DNA of 36,517 nt from an uncultured Treponema sp. (GTDB lineage: Bacteria; Spirochaetota; Spirochaetia; Treponematales; Treponemataceae): assembly GCA_937885475.1 (NCBI GenBank), contig CAKZZR010000012.1, positions 1 through 36,517 on the forward strand. The letters run 5' to 3'. The notes beneath the pieces are model-generated. The model worked only from the letters and a program-made list of their open reading frames with translations, ran no database searches and was not told the DNA's origin. How positions within the stretch are numbered: position 1 is the first letter of the stretch; each line of letters starts with the position of its first letter. Of this stretch, positions 16,171-24,311 are shown piece after piece. A program made the position numbers and the translations under genes.

Positions 16171-19100
16171 CAAAGGTATTCCTTGGAACAGACTTGAACT
16201 CCAGCGGTAGGTATGACTTTGACGCGGATGAAGCCCCCGTTGTTTCCACAAGTAGCAAGTACCGAACTGTTTCTGGTACTTGTTATGGAGAGTTCAGTTA
16301 CTATACCGCTTATAATACTCGTAGTGGCGAAGGACAGTCTGTTGTGTCGTTGGGGTCAAGTTCATTTAAAGTCGTAAACGGTCTTTGTGTTCTGCCGGAA
16401 TTTGTTGGTGGTAATGGAAGCCTTAAATACAATTTTGCGGTCAATGATACAACTACAACTCCGAATTCGCAAAATGAGCTTTCTGCTATGATTAGCAGAA
16501 CTGAGCTGTTGAATTCTTATGTAAATGTAAAAACTGGCTCAATTGATTTGTATGGAACGGTGTCAGAAACTGATGCAGACGGAAATACAAATTCTATTGC
16601 TTACAGCGGTACTGATAATGGTGGCATAACGTATTACGATTACGGAGGAATTGTTGTCGCGCAGAATACGTTATCCAGTGCTTCAAGCGTTAAACTTACG
16701 TTCTGGGATGAGACTGACGGTGCACAAAGCACAATGAAAAGCCAGTGGGCAACATTGGTAATTCCGTTTACAAATATGGCGGCAGAAACAAATCCTCCTG
16801 AGCCAAAGATTATTCCTTTCTATTGGAAGGGGGCTAAGTCTAACAGTGTTTACATAAGCTCTGCTATTGCCGGTCATATTGAGCTTGAAGGTGCAGACCT
16901 TCCGACGAATTCTGCATACACAAGCGGACTTCCAAAGGTTTCTGGTAAGATTAAGGTAGAAGGCGAGATTACAGACGATGTGTTGATAAATTCTATTTCT
17001 ATGAATGTGTTTGGTAATTCTGGTACGGTTTCAACATATTCAAATGGTGTATGGACGGAAGGTTCTTTACCTACAGGTGTAGTTTCGTTCACCGCAACTG
17101 ATGAGGACTTGAGCCAGAACGGACACACCGTAAGCTACGTTGCTGTAATCGATACGGAAAAACTAAGTGGCGTTGTAGGTTTGAATAAGGTTATTACGAT
17201 TTCTGCAACCGACTGGAAGAGCAACACTTCAACACCGGGAAGCACGCAGACTGCAAGCGGTGCGAATACTGCTTACTATGCAATGGACGTTGTTCCGTAT
17301 GTGACTGAGGTTGTAACTCATTTAAGTCCATTCTATAAGCAGGCTCCAAGCGTTTATGCACGAACTGCCCTTGGTCATTATCCTGTATATGAGGGCGAGA
17401 CAATCCAGTTTGTGGGGTATAACCTGGGAACTAACGTTGCAAAAGTAACGGTAAACGGTATGAGCGCAACAACTTTGGCAACTGGAACGGTAAGCGGAAA
17501 CTCTGTAAGCAATACGATTACACTTACAAAGAACACTACAAGTGCGACAGGTGCAAAATCTGGTGCCATAACATTGACTGTTGCCGATTCAAGCAGCAAG
17601 GCAATTCCTGCAGTGAATAACTTGAACTCAAACGATGCAAAAGGTGATTATACAGGTTCAGTAAGTGATGACGGTTACGCAAACGCATACAACCGCCAGC
17701 CGAACGGCGTGAACAACAACACGCTTACCGACGACCTGTACCTTGACGTGTGGCAGTTCAAGAACGCCGCGGAGCCTGTAAGCGGAGGCGCAAGCTACGT
17801 AACGATGAAGATTAATCCTAAGACGGGTATTCCGGGATTCAGTTATGCAAACAGCATTCTGTACTTCAATATGCCGGCATACAATGGTAATAATAGTGAT
17901 AATTCTTGGGGTGCAGATAATAAAACTGTAAGTGGTTCTCAATATTCTCAGATTCCAGTCGGAATGAATTACGGTGGATTCAGTCATAATACATTTGCAT
18001 TTGATAGTTATGGATATTCTTATGGAGCTGCAATGTGTACAGATACACAGAGTGCAAAGGCTTCTGCATTCTTGCAGTTCTTTAGTAGGGAAACTCCGAT
18101 TCCATACAACAAAATGGATCAGAATATGAATTACTGTAACAGCGCAAATGCCAGCCGCTTGGATTCTTCTTCTGTCCAGACTACAAATACAGATGACGGA
18201 TGGACAACAGATATTGACCGAATTCAGTCGTTATCTATGGAAACCACCTATTCAGGAGGTTCTTCTACTGCTCCAACTGCAACAAATCCGACTTATGTGT
18301 ATATGGCGTACTATGATCAGGTATTTAAACAGATTCGTTTCCGCTGGGGAACAGTCGGTGATGCTACTGATAATATTGATGGAAAAGCTAATTCAACAGA
18401 TAGTGCTACATTCTCCCGTCCTTCTACATATGCGTATGGTTTGGATGATGTTGTTGGTTCCAAATATACAGGTTATGCACAAGCGGCTAAGACAAGTGGA
18501 AGTACTCGTCCAAACTCAATAACTGATTCTTATCGACAGTATTCATCCCATATACCTGTCCAGATTGTTGCTGCAACTGGTATTACAAGTTCTTGGACAG
18601 AATATTCTTCTGCAAAAAACGGCGGCGCAGGTAAATACGTTTCACTTTCAATCGTAAACAAAGATACGGCAAATCCTGTTGCAATTGTAACATGGTACGA
18701 TGCAGTGAACATGGCACTTAAGATGGCTTATAACACTGCACCTACTACAAGTAATAGTTGGACTGTGCGTACAATTGATGAAACAGGTGGTATAAATGTT
18801 AAGACATCTGTTGACGGTAACGGCGGTATTCACTTTGCTTATTACGACAACATAAATGGAAGCGACTTGAAGTATGCTTATCTTGATTCTTACAATAGTT
18901 CAAGTAAACCTACTATCGTAACGGTTGATTCATTCAGTGCCGTTGGTGCTAAGTGTACGATTGATGTTGCAAAGAATTCTAGCGGCAATTGGGTTCCGTA
19001 CATCGGCTATCAGCTCAGCTCTTATCTTGGAACGCCGCTCGGAGCAAAGGTTGCATACCGCACTGACTTTACAAAAACTGAACCTAGTAATGGTGCTACG

Positions 19101-19385
19101 AACGATATGTACACCGGTCAGTGGGAATGCTCTATCGTTCCGACTCAGAGCATCCCGAACGATGACCAGATTAACGTAGGTGTATACAGGAATAGTTCGG
19201 GTGTTGCACAGGCATTTACAAGTAACAGCTATTGGTCTACAGGGGATACCGCCCCAGGTCAGACTATAACTAACAGCACGTTGAACGTAGGAAACCCAAC
19301 GATTCTGCACGGCAACAACACCGCGAACCCAATCTTGGGCTACGGTATTGACACCGGTGCAATCGAAATGGCTCAGAAAAAATAG
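14703..19385 (+). CDS. Giant lipoprotein, in-frame continuation after the internal TAA
   Basis: The frame goes on without shift for 1,560 codons to TAG 19383-19385. The first ATG (14727) has no Shine-Dalgarno, and no signal peptide follows, so independent translation as an exported protein is unlikely. It carries two more Ig-like modules (hinges DNTAPWF, DSTAPSL), a calcium-loop-like DLNSSGRYDFDADE segment near 16190, and a TIG/IPT-like module around 17380-17600 (GETIQFVGYNLG, then VAKVTVNG). A C-terminal region from about 17680 has repeated strands such as YVYMAYYD, AIVTWYD, IHFAYYD and LKYAYLD, suggesting a beta-propeller. If the TAA is a true stop, this is a silent remnant; if read through or an error, it is the ligand-facing end of the protein. 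Confidence 0.72.
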   Translation, partial: FIGDYASGMLVASTSAGANDWYILAGGTNSWKCPIITDAIGNYSGSETTIGTVAVSETTTVGNTTKNNKYLVARVRAIDGDGLSREYTSYHCIVIDNTAPWFTDMAVVQYGSGVTPTASSSPITEREYISGMYISNNSVAANGSWYLTGYVNSSTDISSISRTVLESQTAVVVELPEVSTTSNVAKISSTQYKILIPLATSSSGMIYAELKSENGAGTGNQAVKINIDSTAPSLYTTTGAETQDASTSENLRLKSQSKVLGTDLSSNSVIENSDGYFTFGDNVIEAGSGLSFIAFYMQNEVSAKVYDPLSSNSGTAISGSKTANALYINGDGLAAFYVTGATRSTPYSLTHAGIDSARVRVGGLVKIGGSYHTIASVEGTTVTFSPASSTAFTEAELIYAQVVDHQITEYFDTVYDENDDASTALMNDDGDKMCETITQIGSTYQWTASVNSTNLPDGKTYICVVAMDNAGNLSVGKIKSIVANNRPRMTKVFLGTDLNSSGRYDFDADEAPVVSTSSKYRTVSGTCYGEFSYYTAYNTRSGEGQSVVSLGSSSFKVVNGLCVLPEFVGGNGSLKYNFAVNDTTTTPNSQNELSAMISRTELLNSYVNVKTGSIDLYGTVSETDADGNTNSIAYSGTDNGGITYYDYGGIVVAQNTLSSASSVKLTFWDETDGAQSTMKSQWATLVIPFTNMAAETNPPEPKIIPFYWKGAKSNSVYISSAIAGHIELEGADLPTNSAYTSGLPKVSGKIKVEGEITDDVLINSISMNVFGNSGTVSTYSNGVWTEGSLPTGVVSFTATDEDLSQNGHTVSYVAVIDTEKLSGVVGLNKVITISATDWKSNTSTPGSTQTASGANTAYYAMDVVPYVTEVVTHLSPFYKQAPSVYARTALGHYPVYEGETIQFVGYNLGTNVAKVTVNGMSATTLATGTVSGNSVSNTITLTKNTTSATGAKSGAITLTVADSSSKAIPAVNNLNSNDAKGDYTGSVSDDGYANAYNRQPNGVNNNTLTDDLYLDVWQFKNAAEPVSGGASYVTMKINPKTGIPGFSYANSILYFNMPAYNGNNSDNSWGADNKTVSGSQYSQIPVGMNYGGFSHNTFAFDSYGYSYGAAMCTDTQSAKASAFLQFFSRETPIPYNKMDQNMNYCNSANASRLDSSSVQTTNTDDGWTTDIDRIQSLSMETTYSGGSSTAPTATNPTYVYMAYYDQVFKQIRFRWGTVGDATDNIDGKANSTDSATFSRPSTYAYGLDDVVGSKYTGYAQAAKTSGSTRPNSITDSYRQYSSHIPVQIVAATGITSSWTEYSSAKNGGAGKYVSLSIVNKDTANPVAIVTWYDAVNMALKMAYNTAPTTSNSWTVRTIDETGGINVKTSVDGNGGIHFAYYDNINGSDLKYAYLDSYNSSSKPTIVTVDSFSAVGAKCTIDVAKNSSGNWVPYIGYQLSSYLGTPLGAKVAYRTDFTKTEPSNGATNDMYTGQWECSIVPTQSIPNDDQINVGVYRNSSGVAQAFTSNSYWSTGDTAPGQTITNSTLNVGNPTILHGNNTANPILGYGIDTGAIEMAQKK

Positions 19386-19409
19386 GCGCAATGCTTGTTC
19401 CCGGCAAAG

Positions 19410-19446
19410 CATAGGCTTCGCACCATTCGGAGCCTATGTTTTGTTT
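19410..19446 (+). terminator. Intrinsic terminator of the giant lipoprotein gene
   Basis: The inverted repeat CATAGGCTTCG / CGGAGCCTATG (19410-19420 with 19428-19438, one T-G pair) has a 7-nt loop and a TTTTGTTT tail. The terminator lies after the downstream stop at 19385, as expected if both parts formed one gene; none is seen after the internal TAA. Confidence 0.85.
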
Positions 19447-19467
19447 AAACTGCCTGTGTTCTTTTTG

Positions 19468-19496
19468 TTCACAATTGAAAAATCCTGGTATATAAT
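19468..19496 (+). promoter_or_regulatory. Promoter of the PilZ-like gene
   Basis: TTCACA (19468-19473) lies 17 bp before a perfect TATAAT (19491-19496). A GGAATTGGAG Shine-Dalgarno region follows before the ATG at 19524. Confidence 0.6.
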
Positions 19497-19523
19497 GGGC
19501 TAAAACAAGGAATTGGAGTTTTT

Positions 19524-20450
19524 ATGGAAGAGCGCGTTCCGAACAAAGGCCGCAAGATTTTTTTTATTGGGTTACCGGACAATTTTTTACCTGATGATAT
19601 GCTGGCGGTCTTTTTGGAGTATGGTTACGAAACGTACCGGCTTATTTACAATGGTCTTGAAACTGAGCTTGTTGCCCGTCTTTCGCTCATTTTGAATCTG
19701 TATGAGAATTCGATTTTTTTCTTCTATGTGGATGCCCACCTGTACAGCTTGGGATGGAATGTCATCATTCAGGGGATTCTTAAGGATTATGCGGATAAGG
19801 TTTCCATTGGAATTGTGTACAATGACCGTCTGAATGCGGAGGAAAACAAAAAACTTGAGCACGCCTACAAGGGACTGGGCTTGGAAAATTCCACTTTTTT
19901 GTCCATGAATCACAATAAGCAGGGAAATTTCAATAAAATTCTTGCCACGTTGCAGCAGTCTGATGCCCGTGGAAACCGAAGCGTCGTGCGCGCGGTGTGC
20001 AATGGCCGTTCAACCTGTCAGCTTGCAATGTCGCTCAATAAATATGAGCAGGGAGAGATAAAGGACATAAGCGTAAGCCACTTTTCGTGCATGTTCCAGC
20101 AGCCGACTTTTAAGCTGCCGCCGTATCCGCCTGTCAGAAGGGTGCAGGTGCAGTTGTACGGTCTGCTGTTTGAGGCGGGCTGCAAGTGCCTTACGACCCG
20201 CGAAACCTCTGCGGGAATGCTGTATGTGTTTGCTTTTTTTAGGCATGACGGCAAGCCTGGGCTTGCGGACGACACGCGGTGGAAGCTGCTTAAGAAAATC
20301 TATCAGATTCTGAGCGACCAACTTGAAAATTATCTGCAATCTGTTTTTTATATCATGCGGAAGTACAAGAGTCAGTTTCCCGATGATTTTACGACTGTCT
20401 CAAAGACGCTTGCGGAGCTTCGCGGCGAACCGATCGATGCCAAAGAATGA
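19524..20450 (+). CDS. Probable PilZ-domain protein with unrecognised N-terminal half
   Basis: This 308-residue protein has no signal peptide or clear membrane segment and should be cytoplasmic. Residues 1-140 alternate hydrophobic strands and helices (KIFFIGLPDN, SIFFFYVDAH, KVSIGIVYND), like a receiver or Rossmann-type fold, but I cannot name the family. From about 150 it resembles PilZ, the c-di-GMP receptor domain: RSVVR (152-156) fits RxxxR, and DISVSH (181-186) fits the second D/NxSxxG motif with His in place of the last Gly. The last 100 residues are helical with no assignment. It has its own promoter and Shine-Dalgarno and lies between surface lipoprotein genes, so a link to c-di-GMP control of attachment or motility is possible but unproven. 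Confidence 0.6.
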   Translation: MEERVPNKGRKIFFIGLPDNFLPDDMLAVFLEYGYETYRLIYNGLETELVARLSLILNLYENSIFFFYVDAHLYSLGWNVIIQGILKDYADKVSIGIVYNDRLNAEENKKLEHAYKGLGLENSTFLSMNHNKQGNFNKILATLQQSDARGNRSVVRAVCNGRSTCQLAMSLNKYEQGEIKDISVSHFSCMFQQPTFKLPPYPPVRRVQVQLYGLLFEAGCKCLTTRETSAGMLYVFAFFRHDGKPGLADDTRWKLLKKIYQILSDQLENYLQSVFYIMRKYKSQFPDDFTTVSKTLAELRGEPIDAKE

Positions 20451-20525
20451 GTGGGCAAGTTGCGCGTGGTGCGGGATGTAGGCTAGAGCGTGCAGCCTGT
20501 GCTTTTACCAGCGCTCAAAAAAATC

Positions 20526-20554
20526 TTGACAGATAAAAAATCTGAACTGATAAT
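20526..20554 (+). promoter_or_regulatory. Strong promoter of the first amylase gene
   Basis: A consensus TTGACA (20526-20531) lies 17 bp before GATAAT (20549-20554). The leader would be about 63 nt and ends with an AAAGGGGCGG Shine-Dalgarno. A strong promoter and binding site on a gene with an early stop argue against long-standing decay. Confidence 0.8.
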
Positions 20555-20623
20555 TTTGAGCAAGGCAATGGTTGTTGCCTAAGAATTAAGGTAAAAAGTT
20601 CTTACATTCAAAGGGGCGGTTTT

Positions 20624-21505
20624 ATGAAAGTGTTTGAAAAAACGTTTGTAAAATTGGCGGCTGTTTTTGGCGCGTGCGGTTTTTTGATGCTTACAGGGTG
20701 CGCGAACAGCATTTCTTCTGGCAGCGGTGAGGCTGTTGAGTATGGCTCGATAGAGGTTGTTTCGGGCGAATCTGTTGCATCCGACTCGCGTGCGCTTGAT
20801 GTTTCTTCTTTAACGACTGCGACGGTTACGGTTTCTGGGTATGGAATGCAGGATGTTTCCAAAAAGGATGTTGCGATTACTGCTGGTGCGGGGACTGTTG
20901 CAATCAGTGGAATTCCGGCGGGCAACAACCGTGTCGTAACCGTGGAAAGCAATGTAACGGGCGCTGTAATTAGGGCTGTATGTACTGTAGAAGCAGGAAA
21001 AAGCACTTCTGTAGCTGTGGATTGGGATTCTACTGCGGTTGCAAGTGTTTTTTACTATTTGATAAAATCGGGAATCGATGTAAGCTCAATCGAAAGCTCT
21101 TCTTTTTCTTCAAAAATTCCGGCGGTTCACCCGAGTTTGTTTGACGCAAAAGCCTTTGCGACTGCCTTTAAAGCCGGGGGAAACAGTGCTTCAGGCATGG
21201 CTTCTGACACATATGTATCTACTTACGGAACGGTAAGCGTTACCTCGTCAAATGCTGCTGGCTACACGGTGCAAGTAACGGATGTTGCCTCTGAGTCACA
21301 GACGATTTCTGGTGCAAGTGATTCTTTTGAGCTTAAGGCATACCCTGGTAGCTGGAAGGTTCTTGTAAAAGATTCTGCCGGTGCAACTGTAAAGTCTGAA
21401 AGCGTTTATGTTGCTTCTGGCGAAACAACCACCGTTGATGTTTCTTTAGTTTCTGCGGGCGTTGATTTTTCTGATAAAGTAATCGTATTCATAAAAGCAG
21501 CATAG
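20624..21505 (+). CDS. GH13 amylase lipoprotein, part before the in-frame TAG
   Basis: This is the first 293 residues of a frame that continues to 24181. It opens with a lipoprotein signal ending LMLTGC. It then has a roughly 200-residue module that recurs in the next amylase gene, with matching landmarks: YGSIEV, RALDVSSL, ISGIPAGNNR, VIRAVC, VFYYL and FKAGG. A short beta-rich section follows with a SWKVLVKDSAGATV strand pair. Starch-binding module strand VIVFIKAA comes just before TAG 21503-21505. If the TAG is real, the product is a short surface lipoprotein with no catalytic domain. The promoter, Shine-Dalgarno and signal peptide are all intact. Confidence 0.82.
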   Translation: MKVFEKTFVKLAAVFGACGFLMLTGCANSISSGSGEAVEYGSIEVVSGESVASDSRALDVSSLTTATVTVSGYGMQDVSKKDVAITAGAGTVAISGIPAGNNRVVTVESNVTGAVIRAVCTVEAGKSTSVAVDWDSTAVASVFYYLIKSGIDVSSIESSSFSSKIPAVHPSLFDAKAFATAFKAGGNSASGMASDTYVSTYGTVSVTSSNAAGYTVQVTDVASESQTISGASDSFELKAYPGSWKVLVKDSAGATVKSESVYVASGETTTVDVSLVSAGVDFSDKVIVFIKAA

Positions 21506-24181
21506 GCTCCTACTTTGTGGGCTTGGGAAACAAGTGGAAGCAGTGTTGCTCTTAGTGAAAAGATTTACGGCAGTTGGAATGCACAGAGCGCAATTTCATC
21601 TGCCTCTTCAACATACATGAAAGAAACAACTGGCTGGTATGCAGAAGATTTTACGGAATACTCTTCCGGTGGAAAAATCAGTTTCAAAATAAATAAGGGT
21701 AACGAATGTTCGACCAGCTATACAGGAACATTCTGGTATGACAGTACAACGGGAACTTATTATACAGAAAACCCTTCTCCCATAGATTCGGGAGAAAAAA
21801 CAGTTCGTCTTACAGTTGAAAGTCCTGCCGTGCCACTAAAGATTTATGTCTCTGGTACAGAAGCACCAACGCTTTGGCTTTGGCAGGCTAGCGGAATGGC
21901 AACGACGCAAGAAATGGGATATACTTGGCCTGGAGTTAAGATGTCTGCCGCAACTGACCTTATTTACAATAACGGTTGGTATGTATTTGAAGTAGATGCA
22001 GAAGCTTATGACGAAGGAAAGGAATTCTCGCTTATCTTGAACAGTGGGTCTACCGTTGCAACAGGAATGACTTCTGGTTTCTGGTATGATGCTGCGGGTG
22101 TTTCCGGAACAGCAGGCCTGTTCTATCAGGCTGATCCAACAGAAGTGCCTCCGCCGGTTGCTCCGACAGTAAGCATTTCTCCAGCAAATGGAAAGAAACT
22201 TCCGTTGAATGGAAGTATTACGGTTTCCCTCACGAATGGGAACGACACGATTACGGCTGCCTCTGTTTCTTTGTCGGGGGCTGTTACAAAGTCGTACTCA
22301 TATTCTGACTTTACAAATAATTCTCTTTCTATCAGCGCCTCTTCTTTGGGAGTTTCTGCTGGTGGTTCGCTTACGATTACGGCTTCTGTAACCAACAGCG
22401 TGGACACCGTAAATGCAACATCTACTTTAACTATCGCAGAAGAAAGCACTGACTATTTTACGTGGGATAACGTGAACGCCTACTTTGTGCTTACTGACCG
22501 ATTCTACAATGGCGATACGACAAACGACCACAGCTATAGCCGCGCAAATAATTCAAGCAATTCAGCTGTTCCTGATGTTGCAACGTTCCATGGTGGCGAC
22601 CTTAAAGGCTTGACGGCAAAACTTGACTACTTTGACAAGCTTGGCGTAAACGCAATCTGGATTACCGCTCCTTATGAGCAGATTCACGGCTGGGTAGGCG
22701 GAAAGAACGGTGCGTTCCCGCATTATGCGTTCCACGGTTACTACACCTTGGACTGGACGGCTCTTGATCAGAACATGGGTACTTTGGATGAACTTCGTAC
22801 ATTTGTAAACGCGTGCCATTCAAAGGGAATTCGCGTAATCATGGATATCGTAATGAATCATGTTGGCTACAACAACACTGCCGACATGGTAACGTACAGC
22901 TATGGTTATACAGAGCATACGGCTGACTGGATTGGCACTACAGATGGGCTTTGGGTTGCAAATGACACGGTTCTTTGGGATAACAGTTATTGGGATTCAA
23001 AGTGGTTCGGTCCATGGATTCGCTCGTTCGGCTACGAAACTGGTTCTGAATACGGCGGAAGTTGTGGCGGTCTTCCAGACGTAAAAACAGAGCTTGAGTC
23101 AACCGTTGGAATGGCTCCAGTTCTCGTTACTAAATGGAATGAAGACAGCGCTTCTGTAAAAGCAAACTATTATAACCCTTCTGTTTCAAATGTAGACTGG
23201 AACGGCTGGAGCGGAGACTACCGCACGGATAAAGGTGTTGCTCCTGCAATCTATCAAGAAGTCTGGCTTAGTGCGTGGGTTCGAGAATTTGGAATAGATG
23301 GCTTCCGTTGCGATACTGCGAAGCATGTAGAACCAAAACGCTGGGGCGAACTTAAGGTTGCATGTACAGCAGCTTTGGAAGCATGGCGCAACGACAGCTC
23401 AAAGGATAAGAAATATAATGGTGTAGATACAGGAGCTGCCGACTGGGATGAAAGCTTCTGGATGACAGGTGAATGCTGGGGTTGGAATGTTGTTGGCGGT
23501 TCTGGTGGTGATTACTACGGAACAGGAAAGTTTGATAGCATGATAAACTTCTGCTTCAATGGGTCTCAGACTTCAGGCACGACTTCTAGTTATCCAAGTG
23601 CATCCTCTTGGAATGACTATCTTTGCATAAATAACAATGCAACTGACGACGATGGTAATGGTAACCACAATAATGTGCTTACTTACGTTTCTAGCCACGA
23701 TACAGCATTGTGCCGCGCAAGCAATCAGGCAGAAGTAGGAACAATGCTTACGCTTTTGCCAGGTGGAGTTCAGATTTACTATGGTGATGAAAGTGCTCGA
23801 GGTCAGCAGTACAAAGACTGCGGCGACAGCGACATGATGACCCGCGGCGACATGGACTTTAGTAACACAAGCCTTATCGCTCACTGGGGCAAGGTTGGTA
23901 ACTTCCGTAAGTACAACCCTGCTGTCGGTGCTGGCACTGGCACGGCTTACAAACGCACCTACAGCGGAAGCGCGGGTGAAAATAAAATTGCAATCAGCAT
24001 CAGTGGTACAACTGTTGATGTAAGCGGGCTGTTTGCGGATGGCACGACCGTTTACAACTGGTACGACGGAACAAGTACAAGCGTTGCAAACGGTTCTGTA
24101 ACGTTTGCCGGCGGAACCACAAGTCAGCCGATTCTTGTTTCTGACAGGAATCCTGCTGACTGCGGTGTGTCATACAATTAG
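21506..24181 (+). CDS. GH13 alpha-amylase, in-frame continuation after the internal TAG
   Basis: The frame continues for 891 codons to TAG 24179-24181. It starts mid-domain with APTLWAWE, the core of a starch-binding (CBM25/26-like) module. A second such module follows (about 21830-22130), containing KIYVSGTEAPTLWLW, then an Ig-like spacer (about 22150-22440). From 22450 comes a GH13 alpha-amylase barrel: DIVMNH (region I), GFRCDTAKH with nucleophile Asp at codon 23312, TGECWG with acid/base Glu at 23471, and SSHD with Asp at 23699. All three catalytic residues are intact. There is no signal peptide of its own; TTG 21515 could open a frame but has no Shine-Dalgarno and would cut the module. 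The enzyme should act on starch or glycogen outside the cell if joined to its N-terminus. Confidence 0.85.
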   Translation, partial: APTLWAWETSGSSVALSEKIYGSWNAQSAISSASSTYMKETTGWYAEDFTEYSSGGKISFKINKGNECSTSYTGTFWYDSTTGTYYTENPSPIDSGEKTVRLTVESPAVPLKIYVSGTEAPTLWLWQASGMATTQEMGYTWPGVKMSAATDLIYNNGWYVFEVDAEAYDEGKEFSLILNSGSTVATGMTSGFWYDAAGVSGTAGLFYQADPTEVPPPVAPTVSISPANGKKLPLNGSITVSLTNGNDTITAASVSLSGAVTKSYSYSDFTNNSLSISASSLGVSAGGSLTITASVTNSVDTVNATSTLTIAEESTDYFTWDNVNAYFVLTDRFYNGDTTNDHSYSRANNSSNSAVPDVATFHGGDLKGLTAKLDYFDKLGVNAIWITAPYEQIHGWVGGKNGAFPHYAFHGYYTLDWTALDQNMGTLDELRTFVNACHSKGIRVIMDIVMNHVGYNNTADMVTYSYGYTEHTADWIGTTDGLWVANDTVLWDNSYWDSKWFGPWIRSFGYETGSEYGGSCGGLPDVKTELESTVGMAPVLVTKWNEDSASVKANYYNPSVSNVDWNGWSGDYRTDKGVAPAIYQEVWLSAWVREFGIDGFRCDTAKHVEPKRWGELKVACTAALEAWRNDSSKDKKYNGVDTGAADWDESFWMTGECWGWNVVGGSGGDYYGTGKFDSMINFCFNGSQTSGTTSSYPSASSWNDYLCINNNATDDDGNGNHNNVLTYVSSHDTALCRASNQAEVGTMLTLLPGGVQIYYGDESARGQQYKDCGDSDMMTRGDMDFSNTSLIAHWGKVGNFRKYNPAVGAGTGTAYKRTYSGSAGENKIAISISGTTVDVSGLFADGTTVYNWYDGTSTSVANGSVTFAGGTTSQPILVSDRNPADCGVSYN

Positions 24182-24190
24182 TATTCGTTA

Positions 24191-24230
24191 AAAACTGCCT
24201 TCCATTTTGCGGAAGGCAGTTTTTTTTGTT
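24191..24230 (+). terminator. Intrinsic terminator after the first amylase
   Basis: A 13-bp perfect stem, AAAACTGCCTTCC / GGAAGGCAGTTTT (24191-24203 with 24211-24223), with a 7-nt loop and a long T run. It lies 9 bp after the stop at 24181, showing that the transcript unit extends through the part after the internal TAG. Confidence 0.95.
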
Positions 24231-24251
24231 TATAAGCGCGTAAGTTTTTAT

Positions 24252-24280
24252 TTGACTTATTGCAAATCCAGACTTAAAAT
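24252..24280 (+). promoter_or_regulatory. Promoter of the second amylase gene
   Basis: TTGACT (24252-24257) lies 17 bp before TAAAAT (24275-24280). The second amylase is thus transcribed on its own, right after the terminator of the first. Confidence 0.75.
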
Positions 24281-24311
24281 TCAAGCAAATTAAAAAAGTA
24301 TGAGGTTCTTT

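Noticed and set aside
14700..21505. Pyrrolysine, selenocysteine or a reassigned stop codon as the reason for the internal stops
   Set aside because: One is TAA and the other TAG, while selenocysteine uses TGA. No pyl genes are visible. TAG and TAA end many ordinary genes here, including the natural end of the interrupted amylase (24179) and giant lipoprotein (19383).
21506..21530. Independent translation start at TTG 21515 or ATG 14727 for the downstream halves
   Set aside because: Neither has a Shine-Dalgarno or signal peptide, and both would begin in the middle of a beta-domain.
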